Shown: positions 1 to 11,975 of the stretch, piece by piece
How the letters are laid out: each line of letters opens with the position of its first letter
Position numbering within the stretch: position 1 is the first letter of the stretch
NCBI RefSeq assembly: GCF_020536995.1
Contig: NC_068355.1
Span: 8,552,829 to 8,616,828 of the forward strand
DNA length: 64,000 nt
Source: Dreissena polymorpha
Taxonomy: Eukaryota > Mollusca > Bivalvia > Myida > Dreissenidae
Direction: 5' to 3'
Program-made: the position numbers and the translations under genes
The notes under the pieces: model-generated
Databases searched by the model: none
What the model was told of the DNA's origin: nothing
The model's input: only the letters and a program-made list of their open reading frames with translations

Positions 1-294
1 ATTGAAGTTCTAATGTTATGCGGCTTTTGGCTTTAATGGACCATTAACTCAGAATTAGTGGTAACAGAACATTGAAACTCGCATTGGATTTTATTAGATA
101 GGAAATAAGATACAGGCATCCATCTTTGTAAGTTGGATCTTTCCCACTAGGTAAACATTTCATATACATATGTTTCATTATTCCAAATAAGGTCAATACC
201 CTTGCATGACTTGATAGCGGATTTTATTATCAGTATTGTTTCGTGAATGTTTTATGTGGAATCATACATGAATTGACTGTTATCAGTTGAAAAA

Positions 295-515
295 GTTCTA
301 CCCCTGTCAGTCATTAGGGTTTCCTAGTAGTTCTACCCCTGTCAGTCATTAGGGTTTCCTAGTAGTTCTACCCCTGTCAGTCATTAGGGTTTCCTAGTAG
401 TTCTACCCCTGTCAGTCATTAGGGTTTCCTAGTAGTTCTACCCCTGTCAGTCATTAGGGTTTCCTAGTAGTTCTACCCCTGTCAGTCATTAGGGTTTCCT
501 AGTAGTTCTGTTTCA
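295..515. repeat. 35-bp tandem repeat, six copies
   Basis: Six back-to-back copies of a 35-bp unit (AGTTCTACCCCTGTCAGTCA followed by TTAGGGTTTCCTAGT). The CCCCTGTCAG word recurs at 301, 336, 371, 406, 441 and 476. The copies are identical, so the array is recently expanded or homogenised. The unit contains TTAGGG, but only once per 35 bp, so it is not telomeric. Positions 1-294 hold nothing recognisable. Confidence 0.95.
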
Positions 516-1555
516 GTATAGACACTAGTTGTTAGATGTGCCTTTGATAGCATTTTCAATGCTCCATCTTTTAAGCAGTCTATTAAGTTGTTGTTATTGT
601 AATTATATATAGTTGATAGTTTCTATTTTTGTTGTTAAAGTATGTTTGAATAATACACAGTTTCTAAGGTGATCATTGATTACATAATGGATTTTTTCTG
701 AAATGTTGTTAGAACATATCTGATCATTAAAAAAAAACAGCATTGTTTAAACTGAACAAAGAACATTTTAAACTTAAAAAATGGCATACTGTTTGTCAAA
801 CATAGGTTTGTAGTTACAAAAACCTGACATTCATGTGCAGGCACTTACAAATAAAGGAAGTAATAGAACAAAAAGGTTTGGTTTCTGAGCTTGACTAGGA
901 AAAATCAAAACTGTATGTCTACTTTGATGTGTAATTTGTTTGTGTTGAACAAATGCTTCTTCTAAATGAGTATTGTACTTGGTGCAATCTTTACATTATC
1001 ATTAATGTCTATATGTCCTTTCAGCTGCAAAATACATTATTTCTTGTTTGGTCTGAGCTTTTATTTATAAGCTCAGGTAAAAAAAATATAATTGAATTTT
1101 ATTAAAATTAATTTGTCTAAGTCTATGTGATTTTCATTGATTGTTATATTGATATTTTAGAGTTTTGTTATTGTAATGTGTGCTTTAAAATCGTACTTTT
1201 GTGAACAGGAATTTTATCTTTAAAAAGTTTGTACTTGAAATGTTGATTTCTTTTTTGCTAAGAGCAAAGTCGACTTATTTATTCCCAGCCCAAATTCTGT
1301 TCACATCCCAGAGGAAGAGGCCACGTTTGTTCTACTGTTGTCACTGTAAATCCAATATAACACGCTCCGTAATTACGCTGAAACAAATATAATTCGGATG
1401 GCTTGGCTCACATTTTTTCTCCAACCTATTTAGGTCTAGAGCCTTTTCTTCAAATAAAATATGGCGGCGTCTGATGTGCTGATAACATAATGTCTCAATT
1501 ATAATTGTATACGCCGTTTATTATAACTCTCTTTTTGTTACCTGCATGTCTTATT
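516..1555. other. AT-rich intergenic stretch without recognised features
   Basis: No supported gene, RNA or repeat. Open frames here are short and of AT-rich random composition. Confidence 0.6.
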
Positions 1556-2393
1556 ATGCCTCCCTTCGAAGAAGAGGGGGTATATTGCTTTGCTCATGTC
1601 GGTCTGTCGGTCGGTCTGTCGGTCGGTCCGTCCACCAGGTGGTTGTCAGACGATAACTCAAGAACGCTTGGGCCTAGGATCATGAAACTTCATAGGTACA
1701 TTGATCATGACTCGCAGATGACCCCTATTGATTTTGAGGTCACTAGGTCAAAGGTCACGGTGACCAGAAATAGTAAAATGGTTTTTGAATGATAACTCAA
1801 GAACGCATATGCCTAGGATCATGAAACTTCATGGGTAGATTGATCATGACTTGCAGATGACCCCTATTGATTTTGAGGTCACTAGGTCAAAGGTCAAGGT
1901 CACGGTGACCCGAAATAGTAAAATGGTTTCCGGATGATAACTCAAGAACGCATACGCCTAGGATCATGAAACTTCATGGGTAGATTGATCATGACTCGCA
2001 GATGACCCCTATTGATTTTGAGGTCAAAGGTCAAGGTCACGGTGACCCGAAATAGTAAAATGATTTTCGGATGATAACTCAAGAACGCATACGCCTAGGA
2101 TCATGAAACTTCATAGGTAGATTGATCATGACTGGCAGATTACCCCTATTGATTGTGAGGTCACAAGGTCAAAGGTCAAGGTCACGGTGACCCGAAATAG
2201 TAAAATGATTTTCGGATGATAACTCAAGAACGCTTTTGCCTAGGATCATGACACTTCATAGGTACATTGATTGTGACCCGCAGATGACCCCTATTGATTT
2301 TCAGGTCACTAGGTCAAAGGTCAAGGTCACAGTGACAAAAATCGTATTCACACAATGGCTGCCACTACAACGGACAGCCCATATGGGGGGCAT
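1556..2393 (+). mobile_element. Non-autonomous TIR element with ~140-bp internal array
   Basis: The ends are short inverted repeats, ATGCCTCCC (1556-1564) and GGGGGGCAT (2385-2393). A GGTCTGTC/GGTC-rich head (about 1600-1634) leads into five tandem units. The word CCTAGGATCATGA recurs at 1673, 1812, 1957, 2094 and 2239, a period of 137-145 bp. Each unit ends in clustered AGGTCA half-sites, including AGGTCACGGTGACC at 1752, 1897, 2034 and 2179. No transposase is present, so it must have been moved in trans or amplified as satellite. Arrays of this kind are a common dispersed repeat type in bivalves; the superfamily is unknown to me. Confidence 0.7.
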
Positions 2394-3039
2394 GCATGTT
2401 TTACAAACAGCCCTTGTTTTATATTTTGTTGTTATGATACACATATTATGCTGATTATTTCAAGAGATAATCTACAAAGTGTGAGCATGAGATTTTATAT
2501 TATGTTGTTACTGTTAAATTTCATCGTGATTATAGCAATGTACTAACTTAAAAATCATTAAAAAATATTATAATTTGAACTTCGTTTTTTTGGTATGCCT
2601 CCCATCAAAGGATAAAAGACCATTTGTTTCTGCATGACATATATAGAATGTCATACAGGTTCAATGTCACTATTACTAAGGTAAAAAAAATGGTTTCCAC
2701 TCAATGACTTGAGGTTTGATGGAGAATATGTACAATCAAGGTCAATGTCACTTTTGTATAAAATGTATACACTTTAATAACTTTAATTTGGATTGATGTA
2801 TTGCGCTGAAATGTTGTTTGTATTTAATTAACATGCATATCTAGATTGGACTTTCATAATTATTTAAACAATATATACTTGTATTACAAGAACTCACACA
2901 GACTTAAAACAAAGTTGTCATTGTGATCTACCTAGATATTTTGATTTGAAAATCATCAGGGGACATCCTTTATCAAGAAAAACCAACATAGATCATTCTT
3001 AAGTTCTTATAAATTAGTATAATTTTTTAAACAAGTCTC

Positions 3040-4165
3040 TAAGACCTTGACCTTTTGAACTCATTTTTAACATGCATATTACTTTCCATCCAAGTAAGCA
3101 TGTTAAGGCATTCTCAATGAATTGTGTGGAAACAAGCTCCCTGTCACAAGCCATTGTAAACTTGACCTATGGCCTATCGCCCTCAAATTCAATATTTCCC
3201 AATTTCCTCCCGAGTAACTGGCATACCAATTTATATAATCTTAGGTCAAAGCATTCTCTAGATATAAGGAAAAAACCGATGTTTTATAAACCACGTGCAG
3301 GGATGGAAAATTAGTGGTTGCCCGTGAGCCCGGGGCTTAGTAGATTTTAGCCTGGGCAACTTAAATTCAAAAGTTGGTAGTCCAGCTGGGCAACTAGCTT
3401 TTTTAAGCTTGAAACATTCAAGTACATTTAAACATTTAATAAAATTGGCCACTGTTGATTAATAATTTTAATAATATTTATTCATAAAGGCCAAGGATAT
3501 TATTCAACTCAGACTCATATTAAGACATTATACACAGAAAGAGTGTAATGTAAGCAATTTTGTTCAGTTATCTTTTATTTAAAGAAAGTATTAGATACAC
3601 ATGACAATACATGTACATTGTACTGGGCTCGTTAGTATTTAGCTGGGCAACCAAAATAGTAAAGATGGTTTCCCGTGTGGGCAACCAATTGTAAAACGTA
3701 AGTTTCCATCCCTGACGTGTGTCATTTTACCTGGTGACCTCAGAATCAAAATGCACCATTTTCCACCCATTTAACCTCTGCCATTCGGCATGATCGCAGG
3801 TTAATGCGTTCTTAATAACTTGGTGCTGAAAGTATTTCCTATCACATGACATTGACTTTGACCTGGTAACATCAAACTCAAGTTGTGTCATTCCTGTCTC
3901 AGAGGTTATCATTGTACCAATTTTCATTATAGTAGTTAAAAGCATTCTCAATATATCTGTTACCTTGCCCGTTGACCTGCTAACCTAAAATCGATAGGGG
4001 TTTTCCTCCTAAGTGACCATCATACCAATTTGAATGGTTGCAGATCAAAACGTTTTCCAGTATAGCGCGGAAACAAAGGGCTACGGACGGACATATCAAT
4101 TGACTGATTGACGGACACATGCTTAGAACTATGCCCCACTTCTTCGTAGGGGAGCAAAATATCAT
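3040..4165 (-). repeat. Decayed relative of the AGGTCA array element, reverse orientation
   Basis: The reverse complement shows the same word order as the element at 1556-2393: blocks of 'gacct', 'ataggggt' and 'aagcattctca', a run of 'ggacggac' near 4085-4120, and a terminal ATGCCCC hairpin head at about 4131-4155. The copy is much more diverged and is split by the insertion at 3298-3714. A second ATGCCTCCC end lies at about 2596, so the copy may reach further left. Confidence 0.45.
3298..3714. mobile_element. hAT-like non-autonomous element, 417 bp
   Basis: The ends are CAGGGATGGAAA (from 3298) and TTTCCATCCCTG (to 3714), flanked on both sides by ACGTG (3293-3297 and 3715-3719), a 5-bp target-site duplication. 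Inside each end the sequence GGTTGCCC and its complement extend the inverted repeat imperfectly. CAGGG-type ends fit hAT transposons. A 5-bp rather than 8-bp duplication fits only some hAT subgroups. No coding sequence. Confidence 0.65.
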
Positions 4166-5500
4166 TAATATCTGAGCGTTGAAAACCTGGCTTTTTGGCA
4201 TGTTTCTTGTTTTACTTCTGAGCTTTTAAGATTAACTCGAACATCTTGAATATAAACATTACATGTTTATTGATACGCCCCTCTGTTAAATCAATAGTCT
4301 ACTGTCACAAACCTCATTATCCCAAAGGACCTCTTTGCATCAAACATGGTTACAGTTGTCATTGCTCTCTTCAATCTATTGTTTTTGTGCAAATATAACC
4401 ATGTCAATGACACCAGATCGATCTGTTTGAAATCATCGCCATCCATAGATTCCATTATATATCCCATTATTTCTCACAGTTAGATTTCTATTTATTACCC
4501 GATTCAATTTTATATCACTATGGGTCACAATTAAATTACTATTAATATTGGGGGCATTGATTCCAATGAACGCTTTTAAAACCAAATACTCATGCAATAA
4601 GGCATTCTTGGTGCACAATGCAATAAAACCTTCATGCCTTAACATTTTTCGCCCCACCCCCACCCCCACCACACACACATAGAAACGCAACATCATACGT
4701 TCGTTTCGGTCATCGACCTCTTCGCTTGCAGAAAATGCGGAACAGTAAAAGACTAAGCCGATATTGATACATCAGGCTTTACAGCCAATATAAAACTTGA
4801 TATTACCAAGGATGAATACATCAGCCAAAATATTTCATACACAAACATTTCTTTAAGATTTGATCATCTGCGTGGTGTTTTCGTCGGCACATATTTAATG
4901 TATTACCGGGAAACACAGCATTCTTCTAAGTAACCCAAACCCTGATAATATCAAATGTTATATCAGCGTGATAAGTTGTAAGAATTTCCCGTAGGTTGCT
5001 ATCCTTTTAGAAAATCGTTTGGTTGTTCATGATAGGCCTTATGTTCAACAATGAAATGGTACTTTCTTAAATCGTCCTGAGATTTACAGGAAAAGGCACT
5101 TATATGGAGGTCATTAATTATGACGTCACATGTTTTGCCAACCAAACATCCACTAGCTATGACACTTATTTTTAATGGAGTGTTAACATATTTATTTATT
5201 ATCTGAAAAGTACTTAATATGAACTATATCCGGTTGTACCCATTACTGCGAACTACGCTTCACTGACAGGAACCGGATAGCATGCCTTGTTTTCAGATAT
5301 GATAATCAATTAAAAGTGTGTGACTTACATAAAATGTTCCTCATACATAGTTACTTAAAACCATTCGTTTTAAGGTCTTAATAATTACCTATCTAAGATA
5401 ATTAGTTACCTAAAGTAATATGTAGTTGGCAGATGGGGGTACAAAGGAATAAAAGAGTTCTATGATCCAGATAATAAATGAATATGTGAAAAGTTTTCAA
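4166..5500. other. No recognised features
   Basis: AT-rich intergenic DNA. It contains a short C-rich/CA tract at 4652-4680 and nothing that I can call a gene or element. Confidence 0.5.
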
Positions 5501-5515
5501 AAAAATCGGCGTAGC

Positions 5516-5655
5516 TATAGAGAATAATAGGTTGATGACGTGAATGGAGAATGATTATCTGGCAAGTCGGAGGAATTTATCGGGTTCGCCGAAGATCCTC
5601 CGACGAGCCAGATGACCATTCTCCATCCACGTCACCAACCTATTATTCTATTTAT
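5516..5655. repeat. Long imperfect hairpin, ~65-bp arms
   Basis: The left arm (5516-5585) reads through AGAATAATAGGTTGATGACG and CTGGCAAGTCGGAGGA. The right arm (5590-5655) is its imperfect complement, with TCCTCCGACGAGCCAG and CGTCACCAACCTATTATTCT. The loop is only a few bases, so transcripts or single strands would fold back. It abuts the TIR element starting at 5652. Confidence 0.85.
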
Positions 5656-6087
5656 CCTGTCACATTTACAACATTCGTTGGAATGTTTCTTAAATATCTA
5701 GTTTTCGAGTATTTTGTGTTTACATATTAAATATGGGAAAAACCACGTGCGAACAAAAACATTGTGACGTAACGTCGTGCAAAGCGCTTAGGTTACCTTC
5801 CATCTTGTTAAACAACACAGCAGTCGAGTTAATCGTTATTAATTTAATACACAAAGACGGAATTATGCTGTTTAAATAATAATGTTTAAACAAACATTAC
5901 TTTACAATTATTTGGGGGTTTTTTAATAGAAAAAAGTATATTTTATTAATAGAAAATAATAAAGACATGCGCATGCGCGGAGAGCAACTGACGGATATTC
6001 GAGGTCAAGTGGTCATCTAGCCTAATATCTTTTGGGATATTAGGTTACCTGGTTATCGGGCTGATTTTAAGGCATGTGACAGGATAA
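5652..6087. mobile_element. MITE-like element with perfect 14-bp TIRs
   Basis: TTATCCTGTCACAT (5652-5665) is matched by ATGTGACAGGATAA (6074-6087). A second internal inverted repeat, 'cctaatatcttttgggatattagg', lies near 6022-6045. No coding capacity and no clear target duplication. The hairpin at 5516-5655 overlaps its left end and may belong to the same compound repeat. Confidence 0.6.
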
Positions 6088-6429
6088 AAGTTGATATTTG
6101 GTTAGCAGATATCCGGATGCCACCATATGTCAAAACACGAAGACATGTTCATGGTGCCTTATCACATGCATTAAACCCTTTTTTCACAAAGCACGGCCCA
6201 AATTTGATCCATAACTAAAACAAAACGCAAGATCAAAATTACTATTACACATTATAGATAGAAGTTTCGCAAAATTAAGATCCTTAAAAACAATACGAAC
6301 AAATACAAATATATTGTTTCATTTGCTGGCAACTCTTATAAAATATGATGAATATAAGTAACGACACATATAATTATAGCTCTCAAATCTTATTCCCAAG
6401 ACATTCCATAGGCAAATCCCACAACGGAT

Positions 6430-6612
6430 TACTGCCGAATTTCAATACAGATTACGTATGTTTGTTCGTTTTTGTTGTTTTTTTTCTCCAGTCAAATGAT
6501 ATTGTACATATATACGTAGGGACAACTCTCTGTATTATCTGTTTATATATATTATGTATACATGATGTATTATGGGCCGGAGGCCTTTGTTTACAATAAA
6601 CTTACTTACTTA
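6430..6612 (+). repeat. Possible LINE 3' tail
   Basis: The stretch ends in GGGCCGGAGGCCTTTG, ACAATAAACTT and a short (ACTT)n run at 6598-6612. This resembles the 3' ends of CR1/L2-type LINEs, which have a small GC hairpin followed by short tandem repeats. No reverse transcriptase remains, so the assignment is tentative. Confidence 0.35.
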
Positions 6613-7890
6613 CGTCTAATACCGTCAGTGCATAATCCTATGCGTATATTTCAGTTTATTATCCTGTCTATAACGAATTGATGTGTAAAAGCGTGCAACA
6701 GAGTGTAAATATTTGTTTCGTACATTTCTGGTTGCGTTGATATTTCAATACTGGCGAATCTTGCAGAGATTTAAAGACAAAACGATTCCGGAAATATTTG
6801 TTAAAAAGTGTGATAGGATGTTGCACTACCACTTCAACGATTTTATAAATATAATAGCATGATCAAATAACATGATGACAAAAATAGGGCAAATTGATAC
6901 GCATTCCAATGCATTCACTAATAGTCAATTTCCGTTACTATTGCACACCGATGTCACACTTTCTAACAGTAACAGTCATCGATATTTCGTTCGTAGGTCA
7001 TTGGTCTCCATTGCATATAAGTGTCCATAAAAACATTATACCAGATCGAAATTATTATTTTTACACGAAAGGTCAATGTTGACAACAATTATCCGGTTAC
7101 TTCCGCCGTCGCGGACAACAACAATGTCGATTACATTGTTTCTTTAATCTGCGCAACTCCACTCCAACGAAATTTGACACAGCTTGGTGCAGGTGGTAAT
7201 AAGTTTGGAATTAAACCGGATCGAGATCCGTAAGACCATAATGCGAACAAACGTTGAGTGACAGGCCTCGCTTGAGTCAGTGCCATCACGTGTTGTACTT
7301 TTACTAAATGCCAATATACACAGAATAGTATACCTTTATATCCATGGAAAACTCCGTTGCATGCACATTGTACATGGCCGAGTGAACAAGTGTTTGTCCA
7401 TCACGAAAAATGTAACTATTCTGTACAGAACGACATGTACTGAGAGACAAGTATGGATGATGATGTTGGACGTGATGATGATCGTAGTTGCGGTTATTAT
7501 GACTGAATCTGCTGTTGCTTATGATGATAATGATTAAAATGGAGGTGACAATAGTCAAGACGAGCAGGAGGAGTTAGATGGTAATAAAACGATACATCAA
7601 ATGTTGAACCTATTCCATGCTATTACCAATTATCAAAATATTATTAGTTCGTTTGGCTACAAAAGACCCAAATTGCGTAAATTGAAAGTGGTCAATGACT
7701 TGGTTACAAGTGAGATATTGTCCATGAAAGTCGATGGTATATCAATATATTATGAATTTGATGTAACACATATAAATTATTCGTTATTATAAGAAATAGC
7801 AATAATACAATTACGAACTGGCGCATTTTAAGTGAGAGTATACTGGAACAGGTGACTGAACTTGTCGAATATGCTTTCATGACTACTAGT

Positions 7891-8312
7891 AACGCTTGAT
7901 TGGTAATTGCCGGCTTGGATACTACTTAAATGTACACCGGTACTTCTTAGAATACTAAAATGTACCCCGGGTACAGAAAATATACCAACACGTACCCGGA
8001 CTATATTATTCAGACTGTACCCAAGTTTTATTCCCGCCCAAAATCCGATGTCGTAAAACGCGCAACGGAATACATCAAAAATTCTATTTGAACATAACCT
8101 GCCTCGACATGCTTTTTTGAGTAGGAGTTTCGATAATATCGGGCCATTTTAAGAATAAAGACATCAATATGAGCATATTAATTTGAAAAAAAAATCATAA
8201 AAAGCCGACAACGACCAATTTTGCGTAAGAATTACCGGGTGCGTTAAGAATACTTAAGAGTACCCGGGGAAAATTTAAGTACTACCGAGCCGACAATGAC
8301 CAATCGAGCGTT
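7891..8312. mobile_element. TIR element with ~35-bp inverted ends
   Basis: AACGCTTGATTGGTAATTGC (from 7891) is matched by the complement of GACAATGACCAATCGAGCGTT (to 8312), with GGCTYGG and ACTAC continuing the repeat on both sides. Internal GTACCC and CCGGGTAC words recur. AGT flanks both ends (7888-7890, 8313-8315), a possible 3-bp duplication. The same right-hand end recurs at 20711-20797. No coding sequence. Confidence 0.65.
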
Positions 8313-8542
8313 AGTGGCTGCAAAGTAATTGCGTATAGTGAATCACTCTGCAATATATTTTTTTGCGTCGCGCAGCGCAACTGACAAAATGACAAAATAT
8401 TGAGAAAAGGCAATCGCAAATCTTTGATTAAAGGCGTGCGTATCGATGTATGTTCAGTATTGTTACAGAATTAGTTGCTTTTCCAATGTTTCCTTCTTCG
8501 CTCCCATTTTCGCTCATTTGCCCTATCAGTAAATAACATTAA

Positions 8543-8764
8543 CCCATTTATGCCTAGCATCTAGAAAAAAGGCCTTGGCAAACAGCGTAGACCCAGATTA
8601 GACGCCGCATGATGCGGCGTCTCATCAGGGTCTGCGCTGTTCGCTAAAAGGAATTTCTGTAAGAAATATTCTAAATATAGAAATAAATATATTAGACATC
8701 CCTAATTTTTGAAATAACTTGATCCAATTTAGAAGGATGGGAGAGTCCACTAGGCATTAATGGG
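8543..8764. mobile_element. piggyBac-type MITE, 222 bp, TTAA-flanked
   Basis: CCCATTTATGCCTAG (8543) and CTAGGCATTAATGGG (to 8764) form near-perfect TIRs flanked by TTAA at 8539-8542 and 8765-8768. The TTAA target and CCC...GGG ends are the piggyBac signature. The interior carries a palindromic GACGCCGCATGATGCGGCGTC hairpin, a very common word in bivalve repeats. Non-autonomous. Confidence 0.8.
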
Positions 8765-9430
8765 TTAAACATGCTCGTAAACATACGCGAAGATGGTAAC
8801 ACACAAGGACTTCCATGCACGTTAAATTTTCGGATATTCGAGCACTGGATATTACGGCATACATGTATTCAAATCTTTCAAATTTCTTGCAAGCGCATAA
8901 TCGGTGAATATTTAACTGAAATGTCCTGGTCCATTGTTTGTGCACTTATATTTCAATTTCATTTGGCTTGGATAAGTCATGGAAATAAACGAAACCAATG
9001 TGTGAAATACTCTGATCTCATACAGTGTATATAGATACTTCAGAATACCCGAGCGCTGCCTGGCAATTCCCGAGTGGTTCAATAACACTGCAGCTATTGG
9101 CACTGACAGTATAACAATAGTAGATAAAGTACATACACGAACGATCTCTCGCTGTAGCTCAGAACTAATAAGTACGGATAAGCGGTGATCTATCTAAGTT
9201 CATTTATTGAATTATCAGAAAAAGTTAACATCTAAAAACATTAAGGGGTACACTACAGCTTAAATTGCTCAAAGGAGCAAGGGATGGTCCCAATATTGAT
9301 TTAGCACGTCTTAGTTCCATACAGCAAATTAATACACGCTTGTATTACCATTATACAAATATGCATTACGTGTGTATGAACGTGCTATGTGAAGAGATTG
9401 TTTAATGCATATGCGTTATGTGTGTATTGC

Positions 9431-9552
9431 CAGATTAGCCTGTGCAGTCCGCACAGGATAATCAGGGTCGACACTTTCCGCCTAAACAGGACTTTTGCTA
9501 AGAAAAGACAATCTTAAAAAAAATACGATAAAAGCGGAAAGTGTCCATGTAT
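9431..9552. repeat. Dispersed bivalve repeat
   Basis: CAGATTAGCCTGTGCAGTCC and a GACACTTTCCGC / GCGGAAAGTGTC inverted pair define the unit. I recognise this as a widely dispersed non-coding repeat in bivalve genomes. A further AT-rich interval to 10023 has no recognised feature. Confidence 0.5.
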
Positions 9553-10317
9553 TAAGCCCTCTATTAACAGAGCTCGGTCTATTTATTTTAACCAAACGAG
9601 TCATTTCACAGTGTCGACATGTGTATTGCTGCAGTTTGTAGAAACCAAATACAATGAGACAGGTACTCCAACCTGCTGAGTGGCTCCTATTACTCGAATA
9701 CTTTACTCTCGGAACGTTTCGTGTTTGGTTTATTTGCATGAAACTGGTTAAAATATGGCTAATATTTTAGTTTTCGTTCCTTACTAATAAATATACGTTG
9801 TTTTATTACACGGGGAAATAGTGTAATAGCAGTTCAACTTAACTCTTTGTTTACTTGTTGAACCCATAGGCGTCCAAAAAATCTTAGATATCTTGAAGCG
9901 TCAAATCTTTCCCAATTGCGAATTCTATGTGATATTCCAAACATAGAAGCTTGTGGTACGTATCTTCAGACATCTTGGGCTATGCATTCTTAAATTCAGG
10001 ATTTCATGTTTGGTTTATTTGCATTAAAGGGATCTTTTCACGCTTTGGTAAATTGACAAAATTGAAAAAAGTTGTTTCAGATTCGCACATTTTCGTTTTA
10101 GTTATGATATTTGTGAGGAAACAGTAATACTGAACATTTTCCATGATCTAATATAGCCATTATATGCATCTTTTGGCGATTTTAAAACCTAAAAATTATA
10201 AAGCGTTGCAACGCGAAACGATTGAATAATTTGGAGAGTTCTGTTTTTGTCGTTAAATTTTGTGAAACTACGAAGATTGCTTATATAAGGTATAAAATAC
10301 GTCAAGTATGTGTAATC

Positions 10318-10348
10318 GGCGGAATAGCTCAGTAGGCTAAAGCGTTTT
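10318..10348 (+). tRNA. tRNA-like core of copy A, 5' half (3' half at 11465-11520)
   Basis: GGCGGAATAGCTCAGTAGGC resembles a tRNA D arm with A box. The other half, after the Penelope insertion, contains GGTTCGAAACC (B box) followed by TGCTCCGGGCA. The acceptor ends pair only partly, so this is best read as a tRNA-derived RNA polymerase III promoter inside a mobile element, now split and inactive. Confidence 0.5.
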
Positions 10349-11012
10349 CCAGTCTTCTTCCCAACGTACACAGCATTGTACACAAACATCTAAACGTGCT
10401 ATATAGATCGGACAGGATGCGCGAGGTTTTCAGTAAACCGCCTTTAGTAGCATACCGTAGGGACAGAAACCTCTGTGATACCCTGGTACACAACAAGACA
10501 AACAAGGCTACCTTCATCACACACGTATGTGAGGCAAACTGCACGTGCTGTAACAAACTGACAACAAGTGACATTCAAGATACAGACGGCAAAATTACTT
10601 ACAACACGTGCAAAAATGTTACTTGTCGCACGAGAAACGTGATATACGGTATAGGATGCAACAAGTGCGAGTGTGTTGTTTATGTTGGGGAGACGGAGAG
10701 GCAAATCCGAGAACGGATGAGTGAACACTTGCGAGACGTCCGCCTACATAAAGAAAAGCCCATCACTACCCACTTCGATTCGAGCCACTGCAATGACAAT
10801 ATGTACTTCTCGGTCCTGGAGACGCTAAATATCGCAGGACGCCAAGAACGTGTAATTAGAGAAGCGTTGTGGATAAAGAGACTAAAAACTATGAAACCGT
10901 TCGGGTGTAATGTAAAAGACAGTGTGTTCCAGTCGGCAACATTAATAGACAGCATATAAGGCTTATAATAAATAATAATATTTATGTTTATTTTATAAAC
11001 ATTATATATATT

Positions 11013-11235
11013 TTGTATATGTATATTATGAACATGTATATGTGTATGTGTATATGTATATATGTGTGTATGTGTATATGTATGTGTGTATATGTATGTA
11101 TGTGTTTATGTACATATGTGTATATATGTATATGTGTTTTTATATATATATATATGTATGTGTATATGTATGTATGTGTATGTGTATATATGTATGTATA
11201 TGTGGGTATATATGTATAATATCTATATAATAATA
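11013..11235. repeat. TATGTG-type microsatellite
   Basis: A degenerate run of TATGTG, TATATG and TGTATA words within the 3' untranslated part of the Penelope-like element. The open frames across it are artefacts of the repeat (strings of Tyr-Val-Cys-Met). Confidence 0.9.
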
Positions 11236-11399
11236 TATACACAGCATACAATTCATAATATGTAGCGACTTCCGAGTATTGGCGCGTAACGTCACGTTCA
11301 CGTCGGGTAACGTTACGTCATTTATTTATATTTTTGTATTGACTTCCGTTATGATCGACAGAAGAAAACGCTATGTAAAGTTGTCTTAATAATCGTTTA

Positions 11400-11422
11400 C
11401 TGAAGAAGGCCTTTGGCCGAAA
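11400..11422 (+). ncRNA. Hammerhead-ribozyme-like core near Penelope 3' end
   Basis: CTGAAGA (11400-11406) fits the CUGANGA core. A 4-bp GGCC/GGCC stem II with a TTT loop follows (11408-11418), then GAAA (11419-11422). An ATTTA...TAAAT pairing just downstream could form stem III. Penelope-like elements are known to carry hammerhead motifs. Stem I and the cleavage site are not clear to me, so activity is unproven. Confidence 0.5.
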
Positions 11423-11654
11423 TATTTAATAAAAGAGTAAATGTATGAAGTTTTAAAGCGTTTTACTTCAGGACTCTGGCAGGACTCCAGGGGTCACTGG
11501 TTCGAAACCTGCTCCGGGCAATGTTCTTTTCCTTTTTTTAATTTTATTCTTGATTTTTTACTGGAGCTTTTACGATCCAATGTTTACATTTATCAATATA
11601 AAGCATTTAATGAATAAGTTAAAAAATGCCAAAATCTGTGAAAAGGCCCCTTTA

Positions 11655-11975
11655 CACAATTAAGAAGCGAAACTGTCCTTTGTAATATATTCTCAAGAAA
11701 AGAAGGTTATGTATGCTCTAGGTGTATGAATATTATTTTCAATAAACTTAATTGCAATACCTATATAATATATATATATAACGAGGCTATAATATAATAT
11801 AATGAGCTGTTTTTTTGTAGAAACCCGTCACCATGAAGAATTTCATGTGTAAATACTGTGACTCTGAGTTTGATGTCCACAAAGACACTGTACAATACCT
11901 CATAGAACACCACGAACCTTCAACCATTAAGTACAGGGAGCTGGAACTGAATGAGAAAACGGGTCGTAACGGCTA
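11655..11975 (+). repeat. Inverted duplication, left arm
   Basis: This ~320-bp segment recurs in inverted orientation at 14566-14885. It shares the AAGAAGCG/CGCTTCTC border, the 'gaaggttatgtatgc' block, a (TA)n run, and the exon start with its ATG. The arms differ by scattered substitutions and small indels and are separated by about 2.6 kb. Confidence 0.85.

Larger units (their letters stand above)
10349..11453 (+). mobile_element. Penelope-like element, 5'-truncated, with GIY-YIG domain
   Basis: A retroelement fossil flanked by an 11-bp target duplication TAAAGCGTTTT (10338-10348 and 11454-11464). The coding part (about 10352-10959) holds the end of the reverse transcriptase thumb (SDRMREVFSKPPLVAYRRD), a Cys-rich linker, and a GIY-YIG endonuclease (NVIYGIGCNKC...VVYVGETERQIRERM...EH, then a glutamate in the E-R-x-I-RE region). 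It lacks the reverse transcriptase core, so it cannot have been autonomous in this form. The 3' untranslated part has a TG/TA microsatellite and a hammerhead-like motif. The GIY-YIG frame is open, so the insertion is fairly young. Confidence 0.9.
10028..11651 (+). mobile_element. TTAA-flanked TIR element with tRNA-like core, copy A (interrupted)
   Basis: Begins AGGGATCTTTTCAC after TTAA (10024-10027) and ends GTGAAAAGGCCCCT before TTAC (one change from TTAA, 11652-11655). The sequence matches copies at 39674-40164 and 42559-43053 along its length, including the AAAGCGTTGCAACGC and 'ttactggagcttttacgatccaatgtttac' regions. A tRNA-like segment sits in the middle, and a Penelope-like element is inserted into that segment. 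TTAA targets point to a piggyBac- or Kolobok-type mobiliser; the core looks like a tRNA-derived SINE or captured tRNA. Confidence 0.8.

Noticed and set aside
301-509. TTAGGG inside a tandem array, possible interstitial telomere
   Set aside because: Only one TTAGGG per 35-bp unit; not a (TTAGGG)n tract.
11013-11265. Several overlapping 60-90-codon frames rich in Tyr, Val, Cys, Met and Ile
   Set aside because: They are readings of the TATGTG microsatellite on both strands.
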